From contig NZ_AP025506.1 in the NCBI RefSeq assembly GCF_024347595.1, positions 744,001 to 808,000 on the forward strand: DNA of 64,000 nt, in the 5' to 3' direction. The DNA is from Vibrio pomeroyi (lineage in GTDB: Bacteria > Pseudomonadota > Gammaproteobacteria > Enterobacterales > Vibrionaceae). A program made the position numbers and the translations under genes. The notes beneath the pieces were generated by a model. That model searched no databases, was not told the DNA's origin, and was given only the letters and a program-made list of their open reading frames with translations. Shown here in pieces: positions 9,777 to 19,052 of this stretch (its first letter is position 1; the number at the start of each line of letters is the position of its first letter).

Positions 9777-10781
9777 GTGAGAATTTGGCTTGTTGCATTA
9801 ACTTCTTTGATTTTTCTTGCGGGCTGTGAACAGCCAAGAGAGCAAGTGCATTTAAGTGGCCCAACTATGGGTACTAGCTACAATATTAAATACATCAACG
9901 GTGATGAATTTCCTGAGTCTAATGAAGTTCATACCGAGATCGATCGTCTACTTGAAGAAGTGAACGACCAGATGTCGACCTACCGTGAAGACTCTGAACT
10001 AAGCCGCTTTAACCAACACAAAGGCGCGGATGCTTTCGAAGTATCGGAACAAACTGCGACTGTTGTGAAAGAAGCGATTCGTTTGAACGGTCTTACTGAA
10101 GGTGCATTGGATGTGACGGTTGGTCCATTAGTTAACCTTTGGGGTTTTGGTCCTGAAGCACGTCCTGAAGTGGTGCCAACAGATGAAGAACTGGCAGCTC
10201 GTAAAGCAAAAGTAGGTATTCACCACCTAAGTGTTGAAGGCAATAAGCTGACTAAAGATCTACCGAACCTGTATGTTGACCTTTCAACCATCGCAAAAGG
10301 TTGGGGTGTGGATGTGGTTGCTGACTACCTTGATTCAATCGGCATTCATAACTATATGGTTGAAGTGGGTGGTGAAATCCGCCTGAAAGGCCTAAACCGT
10401 GAAAGTGTAGGCTGGCGTATTGCTATCGAGAAGCCAAGTGTCGATGAACGCAACATTCAAGAGATCATCGAACCGGGTGATATGGCAATCGCAACATCGG
10501 GTGATTACCGTAACTACTTTGAACGTGATGGTGTTCGTTACTCACACATCATCAATCCAGAAACAGGAAAACCTCTTCATCATAAAGTGGTTTCTGTAAC
10601 TGTTTTAAACCCGTCTTCAATGACTGCAGACGGCTTATCTACGGGCCTTATGGTCTTAGGTGAGGAGAAAGGAATGGAAGTCGCAAACCAACATAACATC
10701 CCTGTGTTCATGGTGGTAAAAACAGCAGATGGCTTTAAAGAGATTGCTTCTGAAGCATTTAAGCCATACTTAGGTAAATAA
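9777..10781 (+). CDS. apbE: FAD:protein FMN transferase (flavin transferase) ApbE
   Basis: Periplasmic lipoprotein that transfers FMN from FAD to the Thr of the SGAT motifs in NqrB and NqrC. I choose the GTG at 9777: it is preceded by AGGAG with 7-nt spacing, and it gives a proper lipoprotein signal (RIWLVALTSLIFLAGC) with lipobox LAGC. The in-frame extension back to 9612 has no signal and runs through the terminator. Family motifs are GPTMGTSYNIKY, YVDLSTIAKGWGVD, VEVGGEIRLKG and SHIINPETGKPL, and the metal/FAD region near the C-terminus has TADGLSTGLMVLG. Length is 334 residues, normal for ApbE. nqrM follows 16 bp later. Confidence 0.95.
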   Translation: MRIWLVALTSLIFLAGCEQPREQVHLSGPTMGTSYNIKYINGDEFPESNEVHTEIDRLLEEVNDQMSTYREDSELSRFNQHKGADAFEVSEQTATVVKEAIRLNGLTEGALDVTVGPLVNLWGFGPEARPEVVPTDEELAARKAKVGIHHLSVEGNKLTKDLPNLYVDLSTIAKGWGVDVVADYLDSIGIHNYMVEVGGEIRLKGLNRESVGWRIAIEKPSVDERNIQEIIEPGDMAIATSGDYRNYFERDGVRYSHIINPETGKPLHHKVVSVTVLNPSSMTADGLSTGLMVLGEEKGMEVANQHNIPVFMVVKTADGFKEIASEAFKPYLGK

Positions 10782-10797
10782 GGTAAGCGAGATAATT

Positions 10798-11052
10798 ATG
10801 AATACATTTCTGATTACATTTGGTGTTTTTCTAGCAGTGATCACAGCAATGTCGATTGGCTACATTATCCAAAAGAAAGTTGTGAAAGGCAGCTGTGGTG
10901 GCTTGGGTGCTGTTGGCATTGATAAAGTATGTAACTGCCCAGAACCTTGTGATGCACGTAAAAAACGTGAAGCACGTGAAGCATACCGCGAAGAGAAGCT
11001 TGCGGAGCGTCAGCAAAAAGAAGCGGCTTGGAACAAAGATCGTATCGCTTAA
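10798..11052 (+). CDS. nqrM: Nqr maturation protein NqrM
   Basis: Small membrane protein (84 residues; DUF539 family) required for assembling active Na+-NQR, proposed to deliver iron for the intramembrane centre. One N-terminal transmembrane helix (residues about 3-24) is followed by a four-Cys block, SCGGLGAVGIDKVCNCPEPC, which matches the conserved NqrM Cys set, and then a charged helical tail. Its place after apbE is the usual one in Vibrio. High confidence. Confidence 0.94.
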   Translation: MNTFLITFGVFLAVITAMSIGYIIQKKVVKGSCGGLGAVGIDKVCNCPEPCDARKKREAREAYREEKLAERQQKEAAWNKDRIA

Positions 11053-11094
11053 TTGGTGATGCTGATTAGGAGTTAATTCGGCTCCCCAAAAAGC

Positions 11095-11127
11095 AAAGAG
11101 CCCAAGGTTAACGCCTTGGGCTCTTTT
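11095..11127. terminator. Bidirectional terminator after nqrM
   Basis: Long stem AAAGAGCCCAAGG / CCTTGGGCTCTTTT with a short TTAACG loop. A-rich on the left and T-rich on the right, so it can act on the nqrM transcript and, from the other side, on the converging diguanylate cyclase gene. Confidence 0.88.
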
Positions 11128-11187
11128 CGTTTCTACGCTTTCTTAGTACCACACAATTCTCTCGATTAAATCTCTAGAGCATTGGAG

Positions 11188-12429
11188 TTACTCGTTAGCA
11201 AGTTGAAGATTATTACGAGCACATACTAACTGGTTTCTGCCTTGCTCTTTTGCGGTATAGAGCAGTTCGTCAGCGGCTTTGATTTGTTCATCTAAGCTGC
11301 CAACCAAGTCAGTGACGCCGATACTCATAGTGACCTTGATTAGCTGTGAATCGTGCATGACGTCTTGGTTTTGTATTGCCACTCGCATCGACTCTAACTT
11401 TTCGACAAAGTCTTCAAATGGACCGCATGATTGAATACAAAACTCTTCACCGCCGAAGCGAACCGCAACATCATCTTTAAAGTAGTGTTTGATGATCTTG
11501 CCGACTTCTACTAGTACTGCATCACCACCATCGTGACCGTAGGTGTCGTTCACTTTCTTGAAGAAGTCGATATCCATCATGGCGATACTGCGCTGCTCAC
11601 AACCCTTACACGTTTGATTGAACAGGTAACGACGGTTCCATAACCCGGTAAGGGCATCCTCATTGGCATGACGAAACAGTTCATTGGTGGCTTCTTTCAT
11701 ATCCAATAATTGGTGGATTCGGCAGAAAAATTCTTCTTGGTTGAAAGGTTTATATAGGAAGTCGTTGGCGCCAGCTTTGAGAAAGCGTGCCGTCATAGTG
11801 CGATCATCGCTACCAGATAGTCCAAGAATCGCGAGTTGATTACGGTCATGATGGACTCGAATATCGCGGGTCATCGAAATGCCATCTTTATTCGGCATAT
11901 CATGGTCGGTCACAACAAAAGTGATATCAGGATCGTTCTGAAGAAGCGTGAGTGCTTGCTCACCGTCTTCGGCTTGAACGGTTTGAATATATTGATGTTC
12001 GAGAAGTTGGACGACATATCGGCGAACCACAGCAGAATCATCAACGACCAGCGCTTTGTGGTGGCGATTATTGGAGATTCGATTAACCAGAGGAAGCAAG
12101 TAGCTGACAGATGACATGCTGTCTTTAAGGATGTAATCAAGCACACCTTTGGCAAGCACTTGCTCTCGAAGTGTGTTGTTGAACATGCCGGTCAGCACGA
12201 TGATCTTTTGCTGGTAACCCAGTACAAGATCAATGATCTCGCCGTCTTGGCCGTCAGGTAAACAGTAGTCGAGGACTGCACACAAGAAATCCGTTTCTTG
12301 CTCTAAGATCGCTTTGGCTTCTTCTACAGATTCCGCCAGCGCAACTTCATAGCCATCGTTCTTAAATTGCTGGTAAAGATAGTTTCTGAATGCGCGACTA
12401 TCTTCTACCACTAGTATTTTTTCACTCAA
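11188..12429 (-). CDS. Response regulator with two receiver domains and a GGDEF diguanylate cyclase
   Basis: Predicted c-di-GMP synthase of 413 residues. A first receiver domain (about 4-120) has the acidic pair ED near the start, the phospho-acceptor context LDYCLPDG and a Lys in LKD. A second receiver (about 130-245) has VVDDSAV, the acceptor in VTDHDMPNKDG and YKPF. The GGDEF domain (about 255-405) has the metal site MDIDFFKKVND and an intact active loop RFGGEEF. The inhibitory I-site RxxD, normally five residues before the loop, reads FKDD, so classical product inhibition is probably absent. The tandem REC-REC-GGDEF layout matches PleD-like regulators, but no partner kinase is nearby. It shares its upstream region with the dinB promoter. 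Confidence 0.9.
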   Translation of the reverse strand: MSEKILVVEDSRAFRNYLYQQFKNDGYEVALAESVEEAKAILEQETDFLCAVLDYCLPDGQDGEIIDLVLGYQQKIIVLTGMFNNTLREQVLAKGVLDYILKDSMSSVSYLLPLVNRISNNRHHKALVVDDSAVVRRYVVQLLEHQYIQTVQAEDGEQALTLLQNDPDITFVVTDHDMPNKDGISMTRDIRVHHDRNQLAILGLSGSDDRTMTARFLKAGANDFLYKPFNQEEFFCRIHQLLDMKEATNELFRHANEDALTGLWNRRYLFNQTCKGCEQRSIAMMDIDFFKKVNDTYGHDGGDAVLVEVGKIIKHYFKDDVAVRFGGEEFCIQSCGPFEDFVEKLESMRVAIQNQDVMHDSQLIKVTMSIGVTDLVGSLDEQIKAADELLYTAKEQGRNQLVCARNNLQLANE

Positions 12430-12550
12430 AAGCTATCCCTACTTATAGACTAAATACTCCTAACAATACTATCAGAATAGTGGGCGGCGAATGAAGTGAA
12501 ACCTGTTGAGCTGGACTCCAGATCATTTTAAATCTGAGAATAATTGATTA

Positions 12551-12570
12551 TACTGTTCATAGATACAGTT
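12551..12570 (+). promoter_or_regulatory. LexA (SOS) box of the original dinB
   Basis: TACTGTTCATAGATACAGTT contains CTG-N10-CAG with the AT-rich core of a LexA operator. It stands 22 bp before the ATG of the interrupted dinB. After island insertion, transcripts from this promoter enter the island at the intA end. Confidence 0.85.
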
Positions 12571-12591
12571 GTAAGGTTGAGTTATTTCTAA

Positions 12592-12654
12592 ATGTGCAGT
12601 TCGGACCAAGAGAAAGTCAGAAAAATAATCCATGTCGATATGGATTGTTTTTAA
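12592..12654 (+). pseudogene. dinB: 5' fragment of chromosomal dinB (first 20 codons)
   Basis: An ATG at 12592 opens a frame of exactly 20 codons ending KIIHVDMDCF, then a stop (TAA) formed at the island junction. KIIHVDMDCF is the conserved Pol IV N-terminus and contains the first catalytic Asp (in HVD). The natural continuation, (Y)AAVEMRDNP, is found 21 kb away at 33885, so this fragment and that one are the two halves of a single gene. A LexA box lies upstream. Joining them would give a Pol IV of about 358 residues, the usual length. Confidence 0.92.
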
Positions 12655-12659
12655 ACTTG

Positions 12660-12665
12660 CGGGTG
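12660..12665 (+). repeat. Left terminal inverted-repeat core
   Basis: AAACTTGCGGGTGACA at the left end mirrors AAAACCACGGGTGTAA read inward from the right end; they share AAA, then CGGGTG at the same spacing. Probable recombinase-binding core. Confidence 0.6.
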
Positions 12666-12683
12666 ACATGATTTGTGATCAAT

Positions 12684-12711
12684 TTGTAAGTCACTTATCT
12701 TCTGCTACATT
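12684..12711 (+). promoter_or_regulatory. Possible island promoter for intA
   Basis: TTGTAA (12684-12689), 16-bp spacer, TACATT (12706-12711) preceded by TGC (extended -10). It would start RNA near 12718, almost at the GTG at 12720, so either that start is leaderless or the real start is a later ATG (12747 or 12777). Motif-only call. Confidence 0.4.
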
Positions 12712-12719
12712 GAAACTAT

Positions 12720-13973
12720 GTGAGCAATTCGTGTGGTTTTAAATGTATGGAAAGACGGTTTGATAGTACAGTTAACATGCATCATATATACGTTGATGAG
12801 TATCAGCGTCCAATCCTACTCCCATGTTTGTTTGCTAGGTATACGGAGCTACAAGGTGTAAGAGTTGAGATCAAATCGTATAAAAACAGGGATACGAATC
12901 AGAAAGAGGATGTAATCAAACTTGCTGAGATCGGCACAGATGCTAGTTACAAAATATGTAACCATTTAGGGCGTTTCCTTGAGTGGGTAGATGCTTACGA
13001 TAGAAATTGTTACGTCAAGCTTTCTATTCACACAGCGTTACCTCAAGAAATTATTAATGAATACATTAACGACTACCTTATTGAAGAGTGTCGAGGTAGT
13101 GAACATGTTGCGAGGCAAGCCGTAAATGCATTGTCTGCATATTATAATTGGCTGATGTACTTTTTTGATAATAAGTACAAAGCAATATACATCAAACCAA
13201 AATTTCGTGAGGCAGCAAGAAACAACAGCAGAGCTGAGAAGACTGTTAAATATCTTCTTCCCCAAACAAGACAGCTTTTCTATCAAAACTCCGACTCGCT
13301 TCTAGAGGAGTTAGTTCTTAGGTGTGGTGGGGAGCTTGGTCTTCGTACTAAGGAAAATCAAGGGCTGCTGTTGAATGACTACACGGCAAATACTCAAAAA
13401 CATAAAGGGATATTAACCTTGTTTGATGAGTTAGAACGACACCCAGAAAAGGAAGAGTTTAAGTACCACCTTAGTTCTCTTTACACAAAGTATAGCCGTT
13501 CTAGAACGTTGTATATTCCCAGATCTCTACTCGAAAAGATGAAGCTCTACTATGATACAGAGCGCCCACTTTCTGAATCAAATCATTTATTTGTATCCAG
13601 TTCTAGTAATCACTCCTATGGGGATTGTATATCAAAAAGGTTTGCTACAGACACTTTTGCAAAAGTCAGAAGCAAGCTCATGATTGAAATCGACAAACAT
13701 CCAGAGCGTTTCACTAGCTATCAAGAAATACAAAAACTTACTGTATACCACCACTTGAGACACTCTTTTGGAACTGACTTATTTTATAATCTATGTCGAA
13801 ATGAAAATAAGAGATATGAGTCAATTGTTACTTCATCAAGTATTTATCTAACAACGGCAGTTCGATTAGGTCATAAAGTAGAAGGAAGAATGGCGAACAA
13901 CGTAACTAAAGAATATATCCATAGTTGTGGGCTTCGAGAGCAGTTATTAACGGAGTCTATAAATGGATATTAA
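12720..13973 (+). CDS. intA: Tyrosine recombinase, IntA of the SE module
   Basis: Site-specific recombinase (up to 417 residues). The C-terminal catalytic domain shows the expected residues: first Arg in GELGLRTKEN (about 209), HxxR in HHLRHSFGTD (about 345-348), a following His in LGHKVEGR (about 385), and the nucleophile Tyr in VTKEYIHS (about 400). The N-terminal part (about 60-180) resembles a SAM-like core-binding domain. The start is uncertain: GTG at 12720 is the longest form, ATG at 12747 or 12777 are alternatives, and none has a clear Shine-Dalgarno. It overlaps tfp by 11 bp, so the recombinase genes form one operon. It should act at the island ends in dinB together with IntB. Confidence 0.85.
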   Translation: MSNSCGFKCMERRFDSTVNMHHIYVDEYQRPILLPCLFARYTELQGVRVEIKSYKNRDTNQKEDVIKLAEIGTDASYKICNHLGRFLEWVDAYDRNCYVKLSIHTALPQEIINEYINDYLIEECRGSEHVARQAVNALSAYYNWLMYFFDNKYKAIYIKPKFREAARNNSRAEKTVKYLLPQTRQLFYQNSDSLLEELVLRCGGELGLRTKENQGLLLNDYTANTQKHKGILTLFDELERHPEKEEFKYHLSSLYTKYSRSRTLYIPRSLLEKMKLYYDTERPLSESNHLFVSSSSNHSYGDCISKRFATDTFAKVRSKLMIEIDKHPERFTSYQEIQKLTVYHHLRHSFGTDLFYNLCRNENKRYESIVTSSSIYLTTAVRLGHKVEGRMANNVTKEYIHSCGLREQLLTESINGY

Positions 13974-16257
13974 AAATAGTGTTGATGTTGAGTTGATCGG
14001 TGACTCTAGTTACATTGAGGATAAAATCAAGAATAAGCATGATGAAAATATAAAAATTATTAGTATTCGATATCCTTTAACGGCAAGCTCTATTGTAATC
14101 CCATCTCTGAAAGACGAGCAGCAACCAGAACGGCATATAGTTTTCTTAGATCCGAAAAATAAAGATAAGCGTTTGCTTTATATGATGACAATTGCTGCTT
14201 ATAATTACGCGTTTTTAGATGAGAGTGCACCTTTATCTGCGAAAGGAATTGTAAGTAGCTCTGTTTTTGTATTTGTAGATTGGTTGAATAAGATAGAGGT
14301 TTTTAATCGATATAATATATTGAAGGAGTATGAGTCCTATCGTTTTGACCTTTTAGGTAGTCATGGTGGATATAGTGCTCTCACTTCTTTGAGAACAGTT
14401 TTTTTCTATGCATTAGAGAGAAGTAATGAACTTAGACTGGTGCTGTCACCTGAAGATTTACAATATCTTCAAGCTCTAAAAGAAACGAAAATAAGTCCCA
14501 ACTTAAATAAAAAGCAAGAATCATTAGCTAGTTATTTTGGGAAGCTAGATTGGCTTAGAAGAGAGGATATTGGTATAGGGAAAGAACTTTATCAAATCCT
14601 AGCATCACCAAAATTAACAGTTAAATCTCTCAAACTATCAATATCTACTATTTTGATTGAGATTTATAAAAGCAAGGTGGAAATCAAAAGATTTTTAGTT
14701 GAGAATAAATTTGGCAGTAGCTCATATGAAAGTAATTCGTTTAAAAGTAAAACAAAGTTCTTTAGGGCAAATTACATTGGGAGCTTTATTTACAATATAC
14801 TTTGCAAGTACCATGAAAGCGAACGTAAGAATAAAAACCTTAAGACTGCGATAGAATTAATTTTAATTTCAAATGCTACGAATTGGAAAAATTATTTGAT
14901 ACTCATTTCGGCACTAGAAAGTGAAGAAAAAATGAGAAGAATATTTAAACCCAAAAGAGACAACGGAAGAAAGATTAGCACAGATTTCACGTCTAAAGTA
15001 TTTGTACGAAGCGACACAGGTTCATTATTTAGCTTAGAATTTTTAATGAGTTTAGTTGACTCTGGATCTGGACTAGTAGCTACCAAGGTAGAAGCATTAA
15101 TGTTCTCATGGTTAATGGCTAGTTTGATTGTCCAACCTTCAGATATAAAAAAGCTTACTCAACGTTCATTTCGCTTTTTAAAAGTAGGGGGAAAAGTAAC
15201 TCATATAGAATGTGAGTACTTCAAGTCTCGATCTGGGGCTATACATCATACTCGTGCATTGTCGACAAAGAAGCCAGAAGGGAAAGCTCTTTATCTTTAC
15301 CTAAGTCAATATAAAGGGGAAACACTAGATTTTTTCAATGGTGGGTCTCCAGTGATTTCGACAGGCTTGTCATCTATATCTGGTCTGTTATTTGGATTAT
15401 TAAGTATTGACCTAATCAATGAGCGTATTTGTGTTGTTCATAAACAGCAAGGTCACGTACCGACCTCCTTTCCTGCTGCATTGAAGGCTTTGAGCAATGG
15501 AAAGCACACAGGAAATGTAGTCTTATCTGTAAAGGGAACACCTATAGAGGACAGAAGAAGACTTGTGGCTGAGTCTGAGTCACCTTGTCCAACTAACTTA
15601 TTCAGCTTACAAGCGATTAAAAATTCATCTGTTCATGCCTATAGTGACCCCTATACATTGGACTTTCTAATTAATCGAAATTCACACACGAACAAAACAG
15701 AGAAAGCACATTATTTAAATGCTGATAACGAAGAGTGGATCAATTCATCTGGACGAATTACTCGCAGTGTCATGCTAGATTTAATTAATAATGTGTTTGA
15801 TTTGGGGTTTGAAAATTTAGGTAAAGATCGTTCAGATGAACTTAAAGCAAAGTTCAATAGTGAATTCACAACCCTTACAAATAGTCTTTCTTATAAAAGT
15901 GGTGAAATGATCTCTCGGATAAAAGTAGTAACAGGACAAAAGAAAGGTAAAGTAAATGAGGTTGGAGTTTTGTCAATATCTAATCAAAATGACGCTCAAG
16001 GATTTGAGCCAATTTATGTTTTAGACAGTCCAGTAACCGTGTTTAGGATTTTAAATTATAGGTATGAATTCCGTAAGAACTATAAAAAATTGTTTAGTAG
16101 TAATCCTGATTTATTGTTTAGAACAGCAATGCCGACCATAGAGTGGATGGAACATGTTTTGGATAGCCTTAGTAAATCTTCTTTAATTGAAGGGAAAAAG
16201 CTATTTAATCAAATGAGAGAAAGCGGCACTTCTATTAGCGTTTTTCACTCTGTGTAG
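13963..16257 (+). CDS. tfp: Tfp: large protein with tyrosine-recombinase fold but degenerate active site
   Basis: 764 residues; second gene of the recombinase operon. The C-terminal half aligns by pattern with tyrosine recombinases, but key residues are missing. The first-Arg region reads SLIVQPSDIKKLT (about 385-397) with Gln where Arg is expected; the HxxR helix reads LFSLQAIKNSSVHA (about 546-560) without the His-x-x-Arg pair; the distal segment NSHTNKTEKAHYLN (about 573-586) keeps a His and a Tyr-like position. This fits the non-catalytic Tfp subunit of SE elements, probably structural or regulatory in the recombination complex. It overlaps intA and is 17 bp before intB. Function is by family analogy only. 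Confidence 0.75.
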   Translation: MDIKNSVDVELIGDSSYIEDKIKNKHDENIKIISIRYPLTASSIVIPSLKDEQQPERHIVFLDPKNKDKRLLYMMTIAAYNYAFLDESAPLSAKGIVSSSVFVFVDWLNKIEVFNRYNILKEYESYRFDLLGSHGGYSALTSLRTVFFYALERSNELRLVLSPEDLQYLQALKETKISPNLNKKQESLASYFGKLDWLRREDIGIGKELYQILASPKLTVKSLKLSISTILIEIYKSKVEIKRFLVENKFGSSSYESNSFKSKTKFFRANYIGSFIYNILCKYHESERKNKNLKTAIELILISNATNWKNYLILISALESEEKMRRIFKPKRDNGRKISTDFTSKVFVRSDTGSLFSLEFLMSLVDSGSGLVATKVEALMFSWLMASLIVQPSDIKKLTQRSFRFLKVGGKVTHIECEYFKSRSGAIHHTRALSTKKPEGKALYLYLSQYKGETLDFFNGGSPVISTGLSSISGLLFGLLSIDLINERICVVHKQQGHVPTSFPAALKALSNGKHTGNVVLSVKGTPIEDRRRLVAESESPCPTNLFSLQAIKNSSVHAYSDPYTLDFLINRNSHTNKTEKAHYLNADNEEWINSSGRITRSVMLDLINNVFDLGFENLGKDRSDELKAKFNSEFTTLTNSLSYKSGEMISRIKVVTGQKKGKVNEVGVLSISNQNDAQGFEPIYVLDSPVTVFRILNYRYEFRKNYKKLFSSNPDLLFRTAMPTIEWMEHVLDSLSKSSLIEGKKLFNQMRESGTSISVFHSV

Positions 16258-16274
16258 TTACGAGAGGTGGATTT

Positions 16275-19052
16275 ATGTCATTAAATGTTCTGTCTACTGA
16301 GTTAGAGGGATTCTGGGAAGATCAAAATCAAAAGTTGCTGGCTCACCCAGCTTTCATAAAGGAAAATGGAAGTTTATTTGATGATATAATTTGCTTTAAA
16401 GACACCAAGGGCTTTGTCTCACGCTTGGATTTTTCTATCTTTGAATTACCTTTTTTTAAAATCGAAAATGTCGCGTTTATTAATGTCAAAGGTGACATTT
16501 ATTCATTGTCACTAAAAGAGTATGTTAAGCTTTTTGTTTTAAATTCCATATCCTCTAAAGCAGCATATCCTGTAGTTTCAACCTATAAGGTTTTGATGCA
16601 TATTTGTGCATTTCTCAACATCAAAAATGAATTGTTACTTACAAAAAATAACATCGAAGATTTTCATATTAGCTTCTTGACCCAGTCTGTTAATAGGGAG
16701 GGTTTTAGCAAGCAGTTGAGCCCTCCTAGCTTTAAAGCTACTTATGGTGCTGTGAAGTTATCAAAGGTAAGAAATAAACTTAATACCATGGGTGTTATAG
16801 GGGTCATAGGCACTGATTTGAATCAGAAAAATATAGAAAAAACGTTGGGTAATGTTTGTCATTCTATATTTAGTGTCGGGTTGAATGAGTATAAAGATGG
16901 AGGGAGTTATAATTTCTTGGGTTTGGAGTTAGGTCAGTATTATATTGACTATATGAGACAAGTTTATGATAAAGATTACTTTTATACTTTAGTTCTCCGC
17001 GAAACGATAGATTCTGTAATTCACCAATTTTCACTTGAACGTTCATCAACGTATTGGAATCGATTGTTTTTAGATACGATTCAAGGGACTTATACTCCGA
17101 ATAAGCACGACAAAGCTACCCGCACTAGGACTCGGACTGCGGTGCATGAGGCTATTAATACAGCGCTGTTTACACAATACAACTTGAACTTAGAAAAGGC
17201 ATTTTCATTTAATGAAGGCTTCATTCACAAACTTGTGTTGGAGCTAGGGCTTGAAATGAGATTCGATGCAGTAGAGATCGTTCGAATTCTAATGCTTCAA
17301 AAGTACTATCCGCTTTCAACACATAAAACAGCAGAGCAAGTTTGGCAGAATTACCTCAACTCTCTTGATAAAACATCTATTAATAACAGTATAGTTTCAA
17401 CTCTCACATCGAATGATGTGTATACGAAGATGACCCAATTAATCTTGAAGGAAAAACTGGATAAAGTGTCTTTCATGCGGTCGCTAAAGGATTGGGTATT
17501 CAATTTGATGGGTGGGGCACACGCGAATCATTTTAGTGAGCTATCGGGGCAGATGGAGCGTGTGACTCATGCAATGACCTCTCTTGTTGTGTCTTGGCTC
17601 GGTTATCGTAAGTCTGAATTTGGATTTCCTGTAAATGCAATTACAGTAGAGCCCAATGGCGATATTCTAGACAATTCTTACGTGCCCTTTAGGTTCAAGC
17701 TAAAGTGGGTCGTACCTAAAACCAATGGTACTACCAAGTTAGATAGAGAGATTACTTCTCAATGCTACCAAGTAGCATCGCAACTAAGTGAATTATTTAA
17801 AGCGACAGGAGATATGCCTTGTTTGTACGAGAGTTTGGGTAGTTCGCTTTATCGTACTCCTTCAAGCTGTTCAACTGCTGCTATAGAGCTTCGTGTAAAT
17901 GCCAATTGGGTATCATTTGTTAATCATTATCAGCCCTTTGAAGATGTAGTAGCACTCGATCATTTGTCAACAATAAATGAAGCCGAGCTATCTTCTAGTG
18001 AGAAAGCCACGTTGAAGTTATTACAAGCAAAGTATGATCTCAGCAGCTCACGTACAATACATATTCTAGAGGCATGCAAAGAGGTTAGAGCGGATTTATT
18101 TAGATTAAGATGTTCCACCATTATTGGAGGCAGTCGCTCTAAGATACAAACAGGTTTTAAAGCTTCGTTAGTCGAACTCAATAACACAGGTAGAATTTCG
18201 AATAATATCTATGCTGAGGTTGTAGAAAAACATCTTTCGACCGAGACAAAGAATTGGCTCATTTCAGAAAGCATCAGCTTTGATAGAAAAGCCATGATGG
18301 ATATCTCAAAAGAGCTTTTGCAAGGCGTGCGTTATCCTTCACCTCATGCTTTCCGCCACATATGGGCAGAAGCCGTGCTTACTCGTTATCAAGGAGATGT
18401 AGGCGCGGTGATTCGTCATCAATTTTGTCACCTTGATGATTCTTTCTTTATGGCATACCTGAGAGATAAAGAGCCGCAGTACCTCATAAAAGCAGCACGT
18501 ATTACGGTACTCAATTCGATAGTAGACACTTTACTTATTGATTCAGAGCATATCGGGCAAAGCTATCTTGGCGGTTTTTCTCGATATGTAAGAAAAGCGA
18601 CACAGCTAACGAAAGCGGTTAATCAAAGTGAGTTAATCGAACTTCGACAAAAAATTGTAGGGCGCGTTATATCCATAAGACCCTCTCATTTTGCTAATTG
18701 TGTACCAAGAGAAGGTGCTGAGAGCAGAGCAAAATGTGCTGAGTTTGGAGATATCAATCCTCATAATGCAAAACCTGCTTTCTGTCTTAACTGCACCAAC
18801 GCAGTGATCACAGAAGGTAATCTAAAGGGGCTGTGGATGACCATTCAACCTTTTGTGAAAGAAGCTTTAAATGAGGATGTTATGGGGTTTATGCTAGAGC
18901 AACATTTACCGATCTTACGCTCAGGTCATCATCGAATTAGAAAGCTGAAATCTAAAAAAAACGCAGAGAGTGTTAATAAAATTCTGCATTTTATTGAGAA
19001 AGCAATACAAAATATAGAAGCAAAGCTCGAAGAGGAAAGCTTTTATGCATAG
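16275..19052 (+). CDS. intB: Large tyrosine recombinase, IntB of the SE module
   Basis: 925 residues, third gene of the module. Catalytic residues are intact: Arg in WLGYRKSEFGFP (about 444), HxxR in SPHAFRHIWAEAV (about 690-693), His in RHQFCHLDDS (about 718) and Tyr in FMAYLRDK (about 727). An unusual C-terminal extension of about 190 residues carries Cys residues spaced like a zinc-binding module (NCVP...AKCAEF...AFCLNC, about 808-842) and a coiled-coil-like basic end. A ribosome site (GAGAGG) precedes the ATG. It overlaps srap by 8 bp. TnpB of Tn554-type trios is a more distant alternative comparison, but the gene order here fits SE elements better. Confidence 0.82.
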   Translation: MSLNVLSTELEGFWEDQNQKLLAHPAFIKENGSLFDDIICFKDTKGFVSRLDFSIFELPFFKIENVAFINVKGDIYSLSLKEYVKLFVLNSISSKAAYPVVSTYKVLMHICAFLNIKNELLLTKNNIEDFHISFLTQSVNREGFSKQLSPPSFKATYGAVKLSKVRNKLNTMGVIGVIGTDLNQKNIEKTLGNVCHSIFSVGLNEYKDGGSYNFLGLELGQYYIDYMRQVYDKDYFYTLVLRETIDSVIHQFSLERSSTYWNRLFLDTIQGTYTPNKHDKATRTRTRTAVHEAINTALFTQYNLNLEKAFSFNEGFIHKLVLELGLEMRFDAVEIVRILMLQKYYPLSTHKTAEQVWQNYLNSLDKTSINNSIVSTLTSNDVYTKMTQLILKEKLDKVSFMRSLKDWVFNLMGGAHANHFSELSGQMERVTHAMTSLVVSWLGYRKSEFGFPVNAITVEPNGDILDNSYVPFRFKLKWVVPKTNGTTKLDREITSQCYQVASQLSELFKATGDMPCLYESLGSSLYRTPSSCSTAAIELRVNANWVSFVNHYQPFEDVVALDHLSTINEAELSSSEKATLKLLQAKYDLSSSRTIHILEACKEVRADLFRLRCSTIIGGSRSKIQTGFKASLVELNNTGRISNNIYAEVVEKHLSTETKNWLISESISFDRKAMMDISKELLQGVRYPSPHAFRHIWAEAVLTRYQGDVGAVIRHQFCHLDDSFFMAYLRDKEPQYLIKAARITVLNSIVDTLLIDSEHIGQSYLGGFSRYVRKATQLTKAVNQSELIELRQKIVGRVISIRPSHFANCVPREGAESRAKCAEFGDINPHNAKPAFCLNCTNAVITEGNLKGLWMTIQPFVKEALNEDVMGFMLEQHLPILRSGHHRIRKLKSKKNAESVNKILHFIEKAIQNIEAKLEEESFYA

